Source: a bacterium
GTDB taxonomy: Bacteria; Bacillota; Clostridia; Oscillospirales; Acutalibacteraceae
Direction: 5' to 3'
DNA length: 5,875 bases
Assembly: GCA_020625635.1 (NCBI GenBank)
Contig: JAHLBL010000113.1
Coordinates: forward strand, 1 to 5,875
Of the stretch, positions 5,794-5,875 are shown in pieces. A program made the position numbers and the translations under genes. How positions within the stretch are numbered: the first letter of the stretch is position 1; each line of letters begins with the position of its first letter. The notes under the pieces were generated by a model. That model was given only the letters and a program-made list of their open reading frames with translations, made no database searches and was not told the DNA's origin.

Positions 5794-5875
5794 CACTTTT
5801 TATAGTCCACGTCCAACAATGTATTTCCAGTATGAAGTCGCATATCCCCCTGACCTCGTTATTCCTCTCAACACT
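5794..5875. other. Unassigned right edge upstream of the cysK promoter
   Basis: These 82 bases hold no convincing gene. Short frames stay open to the edge on both strands, but none has a ribosome site or recognisable motif. ATGTATTTCCA at 5819-5829 repeats the copy inside the cysK promoter spacer (5772-5782), and TCAACACT at 5868-5875 repeats 5790-5797. Confidence 0.4.

Noticed and set aside
5800..5874. Possible C-terminal end of a leftward gene (24 codons ending in TAA at 5800-5802)
   Set aside because: Several frames are open through this short edge on both strands, so openness is uninformative, and no motif was recognised. Sequence to the right would decide it.
5819..5875. Rightward start MYFQYEV open to the window edge
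   Set aside because: No ribosome binding site precedes the ATG, and its first codons are part of the repeated 11-mer near the cysK promoter.
5729..5875. T-box or S-box riboswitch for cysK
   Set aside because: The predicted leader is only about 30 nt and no T-box core or S-box elements are visible on the minus strand.

Overview
The window looks like chromosomal DNA of an endospore-forming, Ruminococcus-like member of the Clostridia. Three things point that way: a cotJA-cotJB-cotJC spore-coat cluster, strong AGGAGG-type ribosome binding sites with near-consensus sigma-A promoters, and AT-rich intergenic DNA around coding DNA of moderate GC. The species assignment is inference.

Layout: on the left, cotJA, cotJB and a truncated cotJC read leftward (680 to 12) with overlapping stops and starts. 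A 180-bp divergent regulatory region (681-860) separates them from a rightward membrane-anchored HtrA/DegP-type serine protease (861-2534). That region holds four TTTCAT-type direct repeats spaced exactly 11 bp apart, between the two promoters. A hairpin terminator at 2542-2576 closes the protease gene and faces three leftward genes: a membrane-anchored endonuclease/exonuclease/phosphatase (EEP) family protein (2578-3678), a lipoprotein serine hydrolase of the beta-lactamase/PBP fold (3741-4796), and a cysteine synthase (4799-5728). The cysteine synthase has a clear promoter at 5765-5793 and its stop lies 2 nt from the hydrolase start, so those two form an operon. A second hairpin (3701-3734) separates the operon from the EEP gene.

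Functionally, three products (protease, EEP protein, serine hydrolase) are predicted to act outside the membrane or on its outer face, and the cysteine synthase is cytosolic. The CotJ proteins belong to the spore coat. Nothing supports one shared pathway for all genes. The most informative non-coding signal is the 11-bp repeat array, which resembles binding sites for an OmpR/PhoB-type response regulator such as the CssR regulator of secretion stress that controls htrA in Bacillus. The most notable coding anomaly is cotJC, whose homology stops just before the expected metal-binding Glu/His motif. I saw no mobile element, CRISPR array, RNA gene or clearly new system. No gene-free stretch exceeds 300 bp.
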